Assembly (NCBI GenBank): GCA_003342895.1
Contig: PTFA01000012.1
Location: 7,302,252-7,366,251, forward strand
DNA length: 64,000 nt
Direction of reading: 5' to 3'
DNA from: Casuarius casuarius
Lineage: Eukaryota; Chordata; Aves; Casuariiformes; Casuariidae
Position numbers and translations under genes: made by a program. Each line of letters begins with the position of its first letter. The first letter of the stretch is position 1. A model generated the notes under the pieces. That model searched no databases, had not been told where the DNA came from, and saw only the letters and a program-made list of their open reading frames with translations. Positions 61,001 through 64,000 of the stretch are shown piece by piece.

Positions 61001-63205
61001 GGTCACCTGTATGTAGATCCTTCTGCTTTCTTACCACATCTGGGAGTTGTCTAGAGAGTAATCTGTTTTATACCTGTTTCTTAGACCTATTGGACTGCAT
61101 GTCAGTTCCAGTGGCATTTTCATAACCTATGAGAAGTAACACTAATTCTGTTGCCAGTCGTCTTCTGGCAAGGCAGCCATTATTGAAACTTGGCTTAGCT
61201 TCACACTGCCAAAGATGCTCTCATGTCACTTTCTGAGGTAAAAAGGCGATTTTGTCTTTCACGCTTCGAAGTTTTGACAAGGAGTCAAAAATCTGTGACT
61301 GACTTGCAGGGTTTATGGCTAAGGCTTCTGTAGTACTAGACGGATACGTGGTTCTGTGACTACTATTTTTAGCATTTTGCTAATACAAGCATATTTTTAA
61401 TATTTGTGATGTATATCTCCCCCCCCCCCCCCTTTTCAGCTTCTCCAACTTATATGAGTCCGCTGTCAGGAAGAAAAATTTCTTTAAATACATACACCCC
61501 TGCAAAAATTCAGCCAACACCACTTGAAGCTTTGCCTGAAAGGCTAGCAATAGAGAAACCAACCATATGTAAGTAACTTCTGTCAGAAGTAGAATAGCTA
61601 ACTTCATTTAATTACTTCTAGCAGTATTTTTTTCTTACATATTGCATAATTTCTCAGGGCAGCTATTTCATAGCATTGCCTGTCTATGTAGGTGGGATCG
61701 TTTTAGTAATCATCCAGAACTCATAGCATTGCCCATGTGCTTCTAGCAGTAAAACTTTATTAATAGTTGCTTTCTCTTATGCTCTGAAGTGTTTGGAAGA
61801 AATGTTATGACCTGAAAATTCATGGGGTTTTTTTGTCTTGTTTTGCTTTTAAGTATGTCAGTATTTCCAGCTATGTCTTACTGAGATGAACAGAGGAAAT
61901 GTATTTATTTAAATGGCAGAATTGCTAATGTGAATAGTAGTAATGAACCAAATAAAATTAACATTCCTAACTGAAGATCTGCTATTTACAAAACAGGGAA
62001 AGGAAGAAAAATGACCCAGGTAATTCAAACAGTTGCTGCTATGCATCTGGAAATTGATTGTTGAAAGGCAGGATTCCTCACAGAGCTTGTAGATACAGAA
62101 ATTAAAAAAGAAGAAAAAGACCAGTGAGATCAAAAGAAAGTGATTTGGTTTTTTTATGCTTTGATAATAACATTAGCTTACTGCACACACGAGATATACT
62201 TCCTTTACTGATTAAACGTCACACACATGAGCTGTGTGTGTGTGATTACAATTAAAAGCTTTCTTCTTTTTCTTTTTTTTTCTTTTTTTTCTTCTTTTGA
62301 ATAGTTTGGAATTTTGCTGCTTATTGGCATATGATCCTGGAAGTTGCAACATTACTTGAAAAAGAACTTAAAAAAATTCCTACAGTTAATTTTTGACCTT
62401 TTTTTGACTTGAAACTAATAACATGACCCTGTTTGATTTTTCATTTCCTTTGAGTTATGCTGTTTGTGGATGCCCCCCAGTTTGTTTTTAATATCCCAAG
62501 CTTGGTATATTGGTTTCATCCAAAGGTGGTTTTGATTCTGAAACTGCGTGTTCAGATAAATATATTTCAGCTTTAGTTTAGTATTTTAGGAATAAGAAAA
62601 TGTAAATTTAATGTCCAGTTCCTATATAAACTTGCTAAAGTGTTTTTGTTGCCATTGTTTTTTTTAGTCACACTTAAAACTTTTTTTTATTGCAACTCCA
62701 AGAGGATTATTTTTTTCCTACCCCTGCCAGCTTTGGCTTTTCTGTTCTTAATTTCTTTCTTTCTAGAGTTTTCAAATCTGCTTTCATCTGTTTTATCTAT
62801 TACAATGTGTTCCTTCTGCTCTTAGTCTGACTCTGTAAAATTCACTATTTATCCTACTGATGTCTGTGGTTTTGGGGTTGTTTTGCTGTTTTAGTGTCAG
62901 TATAATGAGTTTTTAATAGTGGTGAATTGCTAAACCTGTAATTTTAAGATCTGTTTACTTTAAGATCTCTACTTATTGTAGCATCATGTGTGTTTCTGTG
63001 CTAGGTAACTTTTGTTGCATTTGCTTTGCTTGTTATCTTTTTAGCATGGATGTTCTTATGTATAAAATACAATAATTTCTTTCTTTTCTTTACCTTTGCA
63101 GCTACCAGTGGATCTTCTGTTTGCACATCTAATGTTAAGCTATCTCTTGAAGAGGCCTCACTAGATGTAAAAGTTAGTGATGAAACTCTTTCTGAGAAGA
63201 AATGA
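12060..63205 (+). CDS. PPIP5K2: PPIP5K2, diphosphoinositol pentakisphosphate kinase 2
   Basis: Gene-level entry. The start is approximate because the first exon is unplaced; the CDS itself runs from 23946 to 63205. Thirty coding exons join in one frame to 1249 residues plus TGA. The enzyme is a cytosolic bifunctional protein. Its N-terminal ATP-grasp domain (about residues 50-375) phosphorylates position 1 of InsP6 and 5-InsP7 to make 1-InsP7 and InsP8. A histidine-acid-phosphatase-like domain (about 388-900) can remove that phosphate. Visible marks are the metal-binding D331-V-N333, the phosphatase signature RHGDRTP at 398-404 and SESHVHS at 835-841. The tail after about residue 930 is Ser/Arg/Lys-rich and looks disordered, as in the family. 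Near-identity to the vertebrate protein across all exons makes the call secure. The ATG at 23946 is in ACC-ATG context and opens a family-like acidic N-terminus. Confidence 0.97.
12312..12640. other. Assembly gap (329 N)
   Basis: A run of N inside the CpG island, probably unsequenced GC-rich DNA. Any PPIP5K2 first exon or start site here is invisible. Long ORFs drawn across it are artefacts. Confidence 0.99.
15015..15152. repeat. Old tRNA-like fold-back repeat
   Basis: The left arm reads agcctagcggtgagaatgct and, facing it on the other strand, ggcttggtggttagggtatt. Both resemble a Pol III A box. Between them are ctattccctc and tttcaagtccc, B-box-like and again facing each other. The layout resembles the inverted tRNA-like repeats common in reptile genomes, which I recall only in outline. 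Diverged, hence low confidence. Confidence 0.4.
16540..16760. promoter_or_regulatory. Isolated CpG-rich patch in PPIP5K2 intron 1
   Basis: Roughly twenty CpG in about 220 bases, including cggtcgcgtcgggg, aacgcgtcgg and gacgtcgtcg, flanked by CpG-poor intron. It could be an alternative promoter or enhancer, or a GC-rich insertion. No gene is called. Confidence 0.4.
21896..21911. repeat. Poly-G run with ambiguous base
   Basis: One N followed by 15 G. The true length is uncertain. Confidence 0.95.
23689..23945 (+). promoter_or_regulatory. PPIP5K2: PPIP5K2 5' UTR part of exon 2, with upstream ORFs
   Basis: It follows the acceptor tttttag/gataaa. Two ATG-started upstream ORFs lie in it: 23765-23776 (M-D-S-stop) and 23880-23924 (14 codons, ending 21 bases before the main ATG). 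In addition the frame starting at the exon's first base is open for 82 codons, ending at TAG 23935-23937, eight bases before the main ATG. The short uORFs could lower main-frame initiation. Confidence 0.7.
23946..24089 (+). CDS. PPIP5K2: PPIP5K2 exon 2, start codon and acidic N-terminus
   Basis: Residues 1-48: [20 protein letters not shown], then an acidic run EEEEEEYDS. The core PRFFVG is shared with human, while the residues before and after it differ. The donor is ct/gtacgt. A second overlapping GT four bases later (tandem gtacgtac) would shift the frame. Confidence 0.92.
24090..25613 (+). other. PPIP5K2 intron 2
   Basis: 1.5 kb, AT-rich, nothing recognised. Confidence 0.85.
25614..25809 (+). 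CDS. PPIP5K2: PPIP5K2 exon 3
   Basis: Residues 49-114, [20 protein letters not shown] through [11 protein letters not shown]. Start of the kinase part; the Lys-rich MAKKSKSKP block is characteristic. Acceptor cttcag/ccacca, donor aaag/gtaaat. Confidence 0.96.
25817..25858. repeat. 21-base tandem duplication
   Basis: ttttactaatactaaa is repeated with a 21-base period, seven bases after the exon 3 donor. Confidence 0.85.
26550..26640 (+). CDS. PPIP5K2: PPIP5K2 exon 4
   Basis: Residues 114-144, [20 protein letters not shown], in the ATP-grasp domain. Acceptor attctag/gttttc, donor gacag/gtaagt. The upstream intron is 740 bases of plain sequence. Confidence 0.96.
26641..27940 (+). other. PPIP5K2 intron 4
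   Basis: 1.3 kb. It carries a 122-codon open stretch on the minus strand (27302-27670) of unknown character. Nothing recognised. Confidence 0.8.
27941..28026 (+). CDS. PPIP5K2: PPIP5K2 exon 5
   Basis: Residues 144-173: [20 protein letters not shown], then NRDPNNPQ, part of the ATP-binding half of the kinase. Acceptor cttctag/gagaga, donor caag/gtaaaa. Confidence 0.96.
28027..29213 (+). other. PPIP5K2 intron 5
   Basis: 1.2 kb. Contains a hAT-transposase-like scrap on the minus strand (28685-28867) and a 21-base A run (28903-28923). Confidence 0.7.
28685..28867 (-). mobile_element. Possible hAT transposase relic
   Basis: The minus-strand reading contains [19 protein letters not shown], close to the conserved TRWNSTxxMLxR block near the C-terminal half of hAT transposases. 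About 20 residues match the pattern and the rest does not. No terminal repeats were found. Confidence 0.35.
29214..29368 (+). CDS. PPIP5K2: PPIP5K2 exon 6
   Basis: Residues 173-224: [20 protein letters not shown], then the invariant block [19 protein letters not shown], glycine-rich and part of the nucleotide-binding region. Acceptor ttcag/aatgca, donor aaag/gtgagg. Confidence 0.97.
29369..29913 (+). other. PPIP5K2 intron 6
   Basis: 545 bases, nothing recognised. Confidence 0.85.
29914..30015 (+). CDS. PPIP5K2: PPIP5K2 exon 7
   Basis: Residues 225-258, [20 protein letters not shown] then [12 protein letters not shown], in the ATP-grasp core. Exactly 34 codons. Acceptor tttcag/attggc, donor gaag/gtatga. 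Confidence 0.97.
30016..32281 (+). other. PPIP5K2 intron 7
   Basis: 2.3 kb. The section 30.6-31.8 kb is less AT-rich and could include an old repeat, but none is recognised. Confidence 0.75.
32282..32443 (+). CDS. PPIP5K2: PPIP5K2 exon 8
   Basis: Residues 259-312: [20 protein letters not shown], then [20 protein letters not shown]. The conserved ATP-grasp segment that contacts nucleotide and substrate. Acceptor aataaag/gtgtac, donor ttcaag/gtaagc. Confidence 0.97.
32444..33561 (+). other. PPIP5K2 intron 8
   Basis: 1.1 kb, nothing recognised. Confidence 0.85.
33562..33683 (+). CDS. PPIP5K2: PPIP5K2 exon 9 (kinase metal-binding residues)
   Basis: Residues 313-353. [20 protein letters not shown] carries D331 and N333, the ATP-grasp magnesium ligands, both intact. 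Acceptor aaacag/caaaca, donor ttgg/gtaaga. Confidence 0.97.
33684..35230 (+). other. PPIP5K2 intron 9
   Basis: 1.5 kb, AT-rich, ending in a TC dinucleotide repeat and T run directly before the exon 10 acceptor. Confidence 0.85.
35159..35211. repeat. (TC)n plus T run with one N at the exon 10 acceptor
   Basis: About 18 TC units, then 17 T and an N at 35211, ending 19 bases before the exon. Together they form a pyrimidine tract of roughly 70 bases. Length is probably variable and the assembly uncertain. Confidence 0.95.
35231..35332 (+). CDS. PPIP5K2: PPIP5K2 exon 10
   Basis: Residues 353-387, [20 protein letters not shown] then [12 protein letters not shown], the link from the kinase to the phosphatase domain. 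Acceptor tttag/aaatat, donor aat/gtaaga. Confidence 0.96.
35333..35872 (+). other. PPIP5K2 intron 10
   Basis: 540 bases, nothing recognised. Confidence 0.85.
35873..35959 (+). CDS. PPIP5K2: PPIP5K2 exon 11 (phosphatase RHG signature)
   Basis: Residues 387-416: [27 protein letters not shown] (398-404) is the histidine acid phosphatase signature, with H399 in the nucleophile position. Acceptor tttcag/gatgga, donor agaa/gtaagt. Confidence 0.97.
35960..36994 (+). other. PPIP5K2 intron 11
   Basis: 1.0 kb with a 22-base-period duplication (36881-36921). Otherwise plain. Confidence 0.85.
36881..36921. repeat. 22-base-period duplication
   Basis: acttctttaagtaataatc occurs at 36881-36899 and again at 36903-36921. 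Confidence 0.9.
36995..37070 (+). CDS. PPIP5K2: PPIP5K2 exon 12 (GC donor)
   Basis: Residues 416-441: [20 protein letters not shown] then PKQLQ. The donor is cag/gcaagt, a GC-AG intron of only 92 bases (37071-37162). No GT nearby keeps the conserved junction QLQ-EVLD. Confidence 0.94.
37163..37272 (+). CDS. PPIP5K2: PPIP5K2 exon 13
   Basis: Residues 442-478: [20 protein letters not shown] then a charged helix ending in TVLEM. Acceptor ctttag/gaagtg, donor aat/gtaagt. Confidence 0.96.
37273..38337 (+). other. PPIP5K2 intron 13
   Basis: 1.1 kb, nothing recognised. Confidence 0.85.
38338..38423 (+). CDS. PPIP5K2: PPIP5K2 exon 14
   Basis: Residues 478-507: [20 protein letters not shown] then PKTSSEEE. 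Phosphatase domain. Acceptor ttcag/gtatgg, donor gaag/gtatgg. Confidence 0.96.
38424..39054 (+). other. PPIP5K2 intron 14
   Basis: 631 bases, nothing recognised. Confidence 0.85.
39055..39180 (+). CDS. PPIP5K2: PPIP5K2 exon 15
   Basis: Residues 507-549: [20 protein letters not shown] and [11 protein letters not shown], a hallmark phosphatase-domain segment. Acceptor aattag/ataaca, donor caag/gtaaaa; the donor runs straight into a 32-base A tract. Confidence 0.96.
39183..39214. repeat. Poly-A tract at the intron 15 donor
   Basis: 32 A beginning at the third base of the 116-base intron 15. Length is likely variable. Confidence 0.97.
39297..39418 (+). CDS. PPIP5K2: PPIP5K2 exon 16
   Basis: Residues 549-589: [20 protein letters not shown] then [18 protein letters not shown], a conserved histidine-phosphatase block. 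Acceptor gatag/gagatt, donor aaag/gtacgg. Confidence 0.97.
39419..40938 (+). other. PPIP5K2 intron 16
   Basis: 1.5 kb. The section 40.19-40.84 kb is clearly GC-richer than its surroundings and open for 180 codons on the plus strand (40295-40837). It is probably an old insertion. No family recognised. Confidence 0.6.
40939..41121 (+). CDS. PPIP5K2: PPIP5K2 exon 17
   Basis: Residues 590-650: [51 protein letters not shown]. Exactly 61 codons. Acceptor cttcag/ggacta, donor aag/gttaga. Confidence 0.97.
41122..42646 (+). other. PPIP5K2 intron 17
   Basis: 1.5 kb, very AT-rich, nothing recognised. Confidence 0.85.
42647..42788 (+). CDS. PPIP5K2: PPIP5K2 exon 18
   Basis: Residues 651-698: [20 protein letters not shown] then [20 protein letters not shown]. 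Acceptor ttgcag/cttaca, donor gcag/gtactt. Confidence 0.96.
42789..43774 (+). other. PPIP5K2 intron 18
   Basis: 986 bases, nothing recognised. Confidence 0.85.
43775..43998 (+). CDS. PPIP5K2: PPIP5K2 exon 19
   Basis: Residues 698-772, the longest coding exon: [55 protein letters not shown]. Acceptor tccag/atattc, donor ctcag/gtgagc. Confidence 0.97.
43999..45652 (+). other. PPIP5K2 intron 19
   Basis: 1.7 kb with an AT/CA microsatellite (44518-44574) and a TCTG repeat (45130-45145). The rest is plain. Confidence 0.8.
44518..44574. repeat. (AT)n/(CA)n microsatellite
   Basis: AT-rich dinucleotides, an A run, then ACACAC units. Confidence 0.9.
45653..45780 (+). CDS. PPIP5K2: PPIP5K2 exon 20
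   Basis: Residues 773-815: [20 protein letters not shown] then [11 protein letters not shown]. Acceptor tacag/gaatat, donor ct/gtaagt; the next intron is 192 bases. Confidence 0.96.
45973..46087 (+). CDS. PPIP5K2: PPIP5K2 exon 21 (second phosphatase motif)
   Basis: Residues 815-853: [20 protein letters not shown] then [18 protein letters not shown]838 and H840 lie where acid phosphatases place their second catalytic motif. Acceptor tttaag/ctactc, donor gat/gtaagt. Confidence 0.97.
46088..47652 (+). other. PPIP5K2 intron 21
   Basis: 1.6 kb with a TA/TG microsatellite (47181-47240) and a C run near 46427-46436. No element recognised. Confidence 0.8.
47181..47240. repeat. (TA)n/(TG)n microsatellite
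   Basis: Alternating TA and TG units over 60 bases. Confidence 0.9.
47653..47760 (+). CDS. PPIP5K2: PPIP5K2 exon 22
   Basis: Residues 854-889: [20 protein letters not shown] then [14 protein letters not shown]. 36 codons. Acceptor cataag/gaatca, donor aag/gtattt. The following intron is only 84 bases. Confidence 0.97.
47845..47961 (+). CDS. PPIP5K2: PPIP5K2 exon 23
   Basis: Residues 890-928: [20 protein letters not shown] then YGYRPASRE, the end of the phosphatase domain. 39 codons. Acceptor tttag/gaactt, donor gag/gtaata. Confidence 0.97.
47962..48753 (+). other. PPIP5K2 intron 23
   Basis: 792 bases, nothing recognised. Confidence 0.85.
48754..48927 (+). CDS. PPIP5K2: PPIP5K2 exon 24
   Basis: Residues 929-986, start of the disordered tail: a variable acidic/basic stretch, then conserved [20 protein letters not shown]. 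58 codons, phase 0 at both ends. Acceptor ttgtag/aatgaa, donor gaa/gtaagt. Confidence 0.95.
50402..50419. repeat. Poly-C run with ambiguous base
   Basis: Seventeen C with an N at 50409. Confidence 0.95.
50455..50713. mobile_element. Putative MITE-like element, copy 1
   Basis: Starts aagggacactgtcagg and ends with the inverted form cctgacactgtccctt, 16 bases with one mismatch. The same termini, in the same arrangement, flank 57788-58164. There is no ORF and no clear target-site duplication, and I could not name the family. Confidence 0.45.
51263..51436 (+). CDS. PPIP5K2: PPIP5K2 exon 25
   Basis: Residues 987-1044: [20 protein letters not shown], then [20 protein letters not shown] and FGSWQQ. 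The Arg run and Ser-Pro pairs are conserved tail features. Acceptor ttccag/gaagag, donor cag/gttttt, a weak donor that could be read through. Confidence 0.96.
51437..52377 (+). other. PPIP5K2: Possible alternative terminal exon of PPIP5K2 (read-through of exon 25)
   Basis: Without splicing the frame adds 20 residues ([20 protein letters not shown]) and stops at TAA 51497-51499. About 870 bases later come overlapping AATAAA signals (52367-52372 and 52372-52377) with a GT-rich stretch downstream (52392-52421). This is the layout of a composite terminal exon. Inferred from sequence only. Confidence 0.45.
52367..52421 (+). terminator. Intronic poly(A) signal
   Basis: Two overlapping AATAAA hexamers, followed within 20-45 bases by GT-rich sequence (tatgtcttggtctgtgtcc). 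It lies inside intron 25. Confidence 0.5.
52659..52728 (+). CDS. PPIP5K2: PPIP5K2 exon 26
   Basis: Residues 1045-1068: [20 protein letters not shown] then SGLG. Acceptor atccag/gtccta, donor ctag/gtatgt. Confidence 0.94.
52729..54783 (+). other. PPIP5K2 intron 26
   Basis: 2.1 kb, AT-rich, with T and A runs near 52800-52831. Nothing recognised. Confidence 0.8.
54784..54903 (+). CDS. PPIP5K2: PPIP5K2 exon 27
   Basis: Residues 1068-1108: [20 protein letters not shown] then [20 protein letters not shown]. Acceptor catcag/ggtctc, donor gatg/gtatgt. Confidence 0.95.
54904..55799 (+). other. PPIP5K2 intron 27
   Basis: 896 bases ending in a long pyrimidine-rich tract. Nothing else recognised. Confidence 0.85.
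55800..55862 (+). CDS. PPIP5K2: PPIP5K2 exon 28 (63-nt, likely cassette)
   Basis: Residues 1108-1129: [20 protein letters not shown]. It is 63 bases and phase 1 at both ends, so skipping removes exactly 21 residues. Known human isoforms of 1243 and 1222 residues differ by that amount. Acceptor tctcag/acacca, donor aatg/gtacgt. Confidence 0.94.
57492..57602 (+). CDS. PPIP5K2: Candidate PPIP5K2 cassette exon, 37 codons
   Basis: 111 bases between a good acceptor (a pyrimidine-rich stretch ending catttcacag) and a donor (cttcag/gtgcgg). Entered in the phase left by exon 28 it is open throughout and leaves the phase exon 29 needs. It would insert [20 protein letters not shown] and 17 further residues, Ser/Thr-rich like the rest of the tail. 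I do not know this segment from a described isoform. Predicted only. Confidence 0.45.
57788..58164. mobile_element. Putative MITE-like element, copy 2
   Basis: Left end aaagggatactgtcgg, right end cctgacattgtccca in inverted orientation, the same termini as 50455-50713. The interior differs and includes a T run, so the two copies are old or differ in content. Confidence 0.4.
58040..58071. repeat. Poly-T run
   Basis: 32 consecutive T. Confidence 0.97.
59758..59889 (+). CDS. PPIP5K2: PPIP5K2 exon 29
   Basis: Residues 1129-1173: [20 protein letters not shown] then [16 protein letters not shown]. The donor aggagacat/gtactg was chosen because it gives the phase that reaches the conserved SLNTYTPAK in exon 30. 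Acceptor tttcag/gttttg. Confidence 0.9.
59890..61439 (+). other. PPIP5K2 intron 29
   Basis: 1.6 kb. Reading through the donor gives a stop at 59940-59942 and an AATAAA at 59972-59977, a weaker possible alternative end. The intron ends with a C run (61419-61432) close to the acceptor. Confidence 0.7.
61419..61432. repeat. Poly-C run next to the exon 30 acceptor
   Basis: Fourteen C, ending seven bases before the AG dinucleotide of the acceptor. Confidence 0.95.
61440..61568 (+). CDS. PPIP5K2: PPIP5K2 exon 30
   Basis: Residues 1173-1216: [20 protein letters not shown] then [27 protein letters not shown] matches the vertebrate tail and the rest is divergent. Acceptor ttttcag/cttctc, donor atat/gtaagt. 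Confidence 0.92.
61569..63101 (+). other. PPIP5K2 intron 30
   Basis: 1.5 kb, T-rich, nothing recognised. Confidence 0.8.
63102..63205 (+). CDS. PPIP5K2: PPIP5K2 exon 31, coding end
   Basis: Residues 1216-1249 then TGA at 63203-63205: [20 protein letters not shown] ... ETLSEKK. It ends in a short Lys-rich tail but is otherwise unlike the Lys-rich human C-terminus, so lineage-specific divergence or a different last exon is possible. Acceptor ttgcag/ctacca. Confidence 0.82.
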
Positions 63206-64000
63206 AGTTGATCGGAGAAATTTGAAGCAACTACTTAAACAATTCTTTAGTGTGCATTTGGTTGTAGAGAAACAAACTAAATGATGATTGAGCTTTCAAA
63301 AGCCATTCATGTCTGCATTTCATAGTGCACTTAATCCCATAAAGACTAAAGACAACTAGTGTGCACTCTACATATCTAGGTCAAAGATCTCATTTTTTTA
63401 AAACATTTAAGGAAATATTTATTTATCAGCTTGATAAACTGCACACCTTTAACAGAAAAACTGCACAAGAACCTTTTTGGTGTCTTCAAATATTTACTGT
63501 AAACCTGTACAAAAAAAAAAAAAGAAAATACCAATCCAGTGGTATGTTACAGTGGCATTGTTGATGCCACTGTAATGAAGCATTATCTGTTGTCATTATA
63601 AACTTCTATTTTCAGGAGTTTATAATTTGCCTGTGAGTTTCTTTTGGGGGCTGAAAGGTAACACATGTCTTCGCTAGGAGCATTTTTCTTTTTCTTTTCT
63701 TTTTCTTTTTTTAATTTAACTACATTTCCAAAGAAATCACTTGGCCTGTTTTTGAAGGTAAGCAGGTGTTTTCTGTTTTTGAATGATTTTTTATCATATA
63801 TGCTGCAATAATTAGGCATGATGGAGTGAGTTAATGTATTTTCACTTTTGAGTCTCCTTACTTTCCTTCTATGTTTACATCAGACCTATAACATTCTAAT
63901 ATACCTTCTCTTTTGTTGTTTAGTATTCATGCCTATATGTGGCTACCTGTATGTCATTCAGCAGATAAAATTGTCTTTTATATGTTTTTATCAAAAAATT
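63206..64000 (+). other. PPIP5K2: PPIP5K2 3' UTR (probably continues beyond the window)
   Basis: AT-rich sequence after the stop codon. No AATAAA or ATTAAA was seen in this stretch; a GATAAA variant lies near 63964. The transcript end is likely to the right of the window. Confidence 0.65.

Noticed and set aside
1..64000. CRISPR arrays, bacterial operons, phage or toxin systems
   Set aside because: The window is an intron-rich vertebrate locus, and no regularly spaced repeats or prokaryotic gene organisation were seen.

Overview
This is a vertebrate nuclear DNA window, most likely from a bird. It contains interrupted genes with GT-AG introns of about 0.1 to 4 kb, a CpG-island promoter and an AT-rich background. 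It also has few recognisable repeats, one 329-base assembly gap (12312-12640) and single N's inside homopolymer runs. Two neighbouring genes were recognised from their protein sequences: GIN1 (minus strand, left) and PPIP5K2 (plus strand, right). The same head-to-head pair is known from human 5q21. In birds that block is generally Z-linked, so a Z origin is a reasonable inference, but it is not shown by the sequence.

Left part (1-8387, minus strand): GIN1, a host gene domesticated from the integrase of a gypsy-type LTR retrotransposon. Seven coding exons were placed by hand. They join without a frameshift for 503 codons, and the last one runs off the left edge. The upstream untranslated first exon could not be placed. 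It should lie either in a CpG-rich patch at 8.64-9.07 kb or in the main CpG island.

Middle (about 11.9-12.95 kb): a CpG island interrupted by the gap. It carries a good ZNF143-type site, a perfect NRF-1 palindrome and GC boxes, and is the likely shared bidirectional promoter.

Right part (about 12.1-64.0 kb, plus strand): PPIP5K2, a two-domain inositol pyrophosphate kinase/phosphatase. One 5' UTR/start exon and 29 further coding exons were placed with every splice phase checked. They give an uninterrupted protein of 1249 residues, against 1243 for the longest human form I know. The 3' UTR starts at 63206 and probably continues past the right edge.

I found no wholly new system. The most useful leads concern PPIP5K2 RNA processing: a phase-matched 111-nt candidate cassette exon in intron 28, a read-through terminal exon after exon 25 with strong poly(A) signals, a GC-AG intron, upstream ORFs before the start codon, and long homopolymer or dinucleotide tracts at splice sites. 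Mobile-element traces are few and old: two copies of a short inverted-terminal element, one tRNA-like fold-back repeat and one hAT-transposase-like scrap. Exon numbers below count the unplaced first exon as exon 1.
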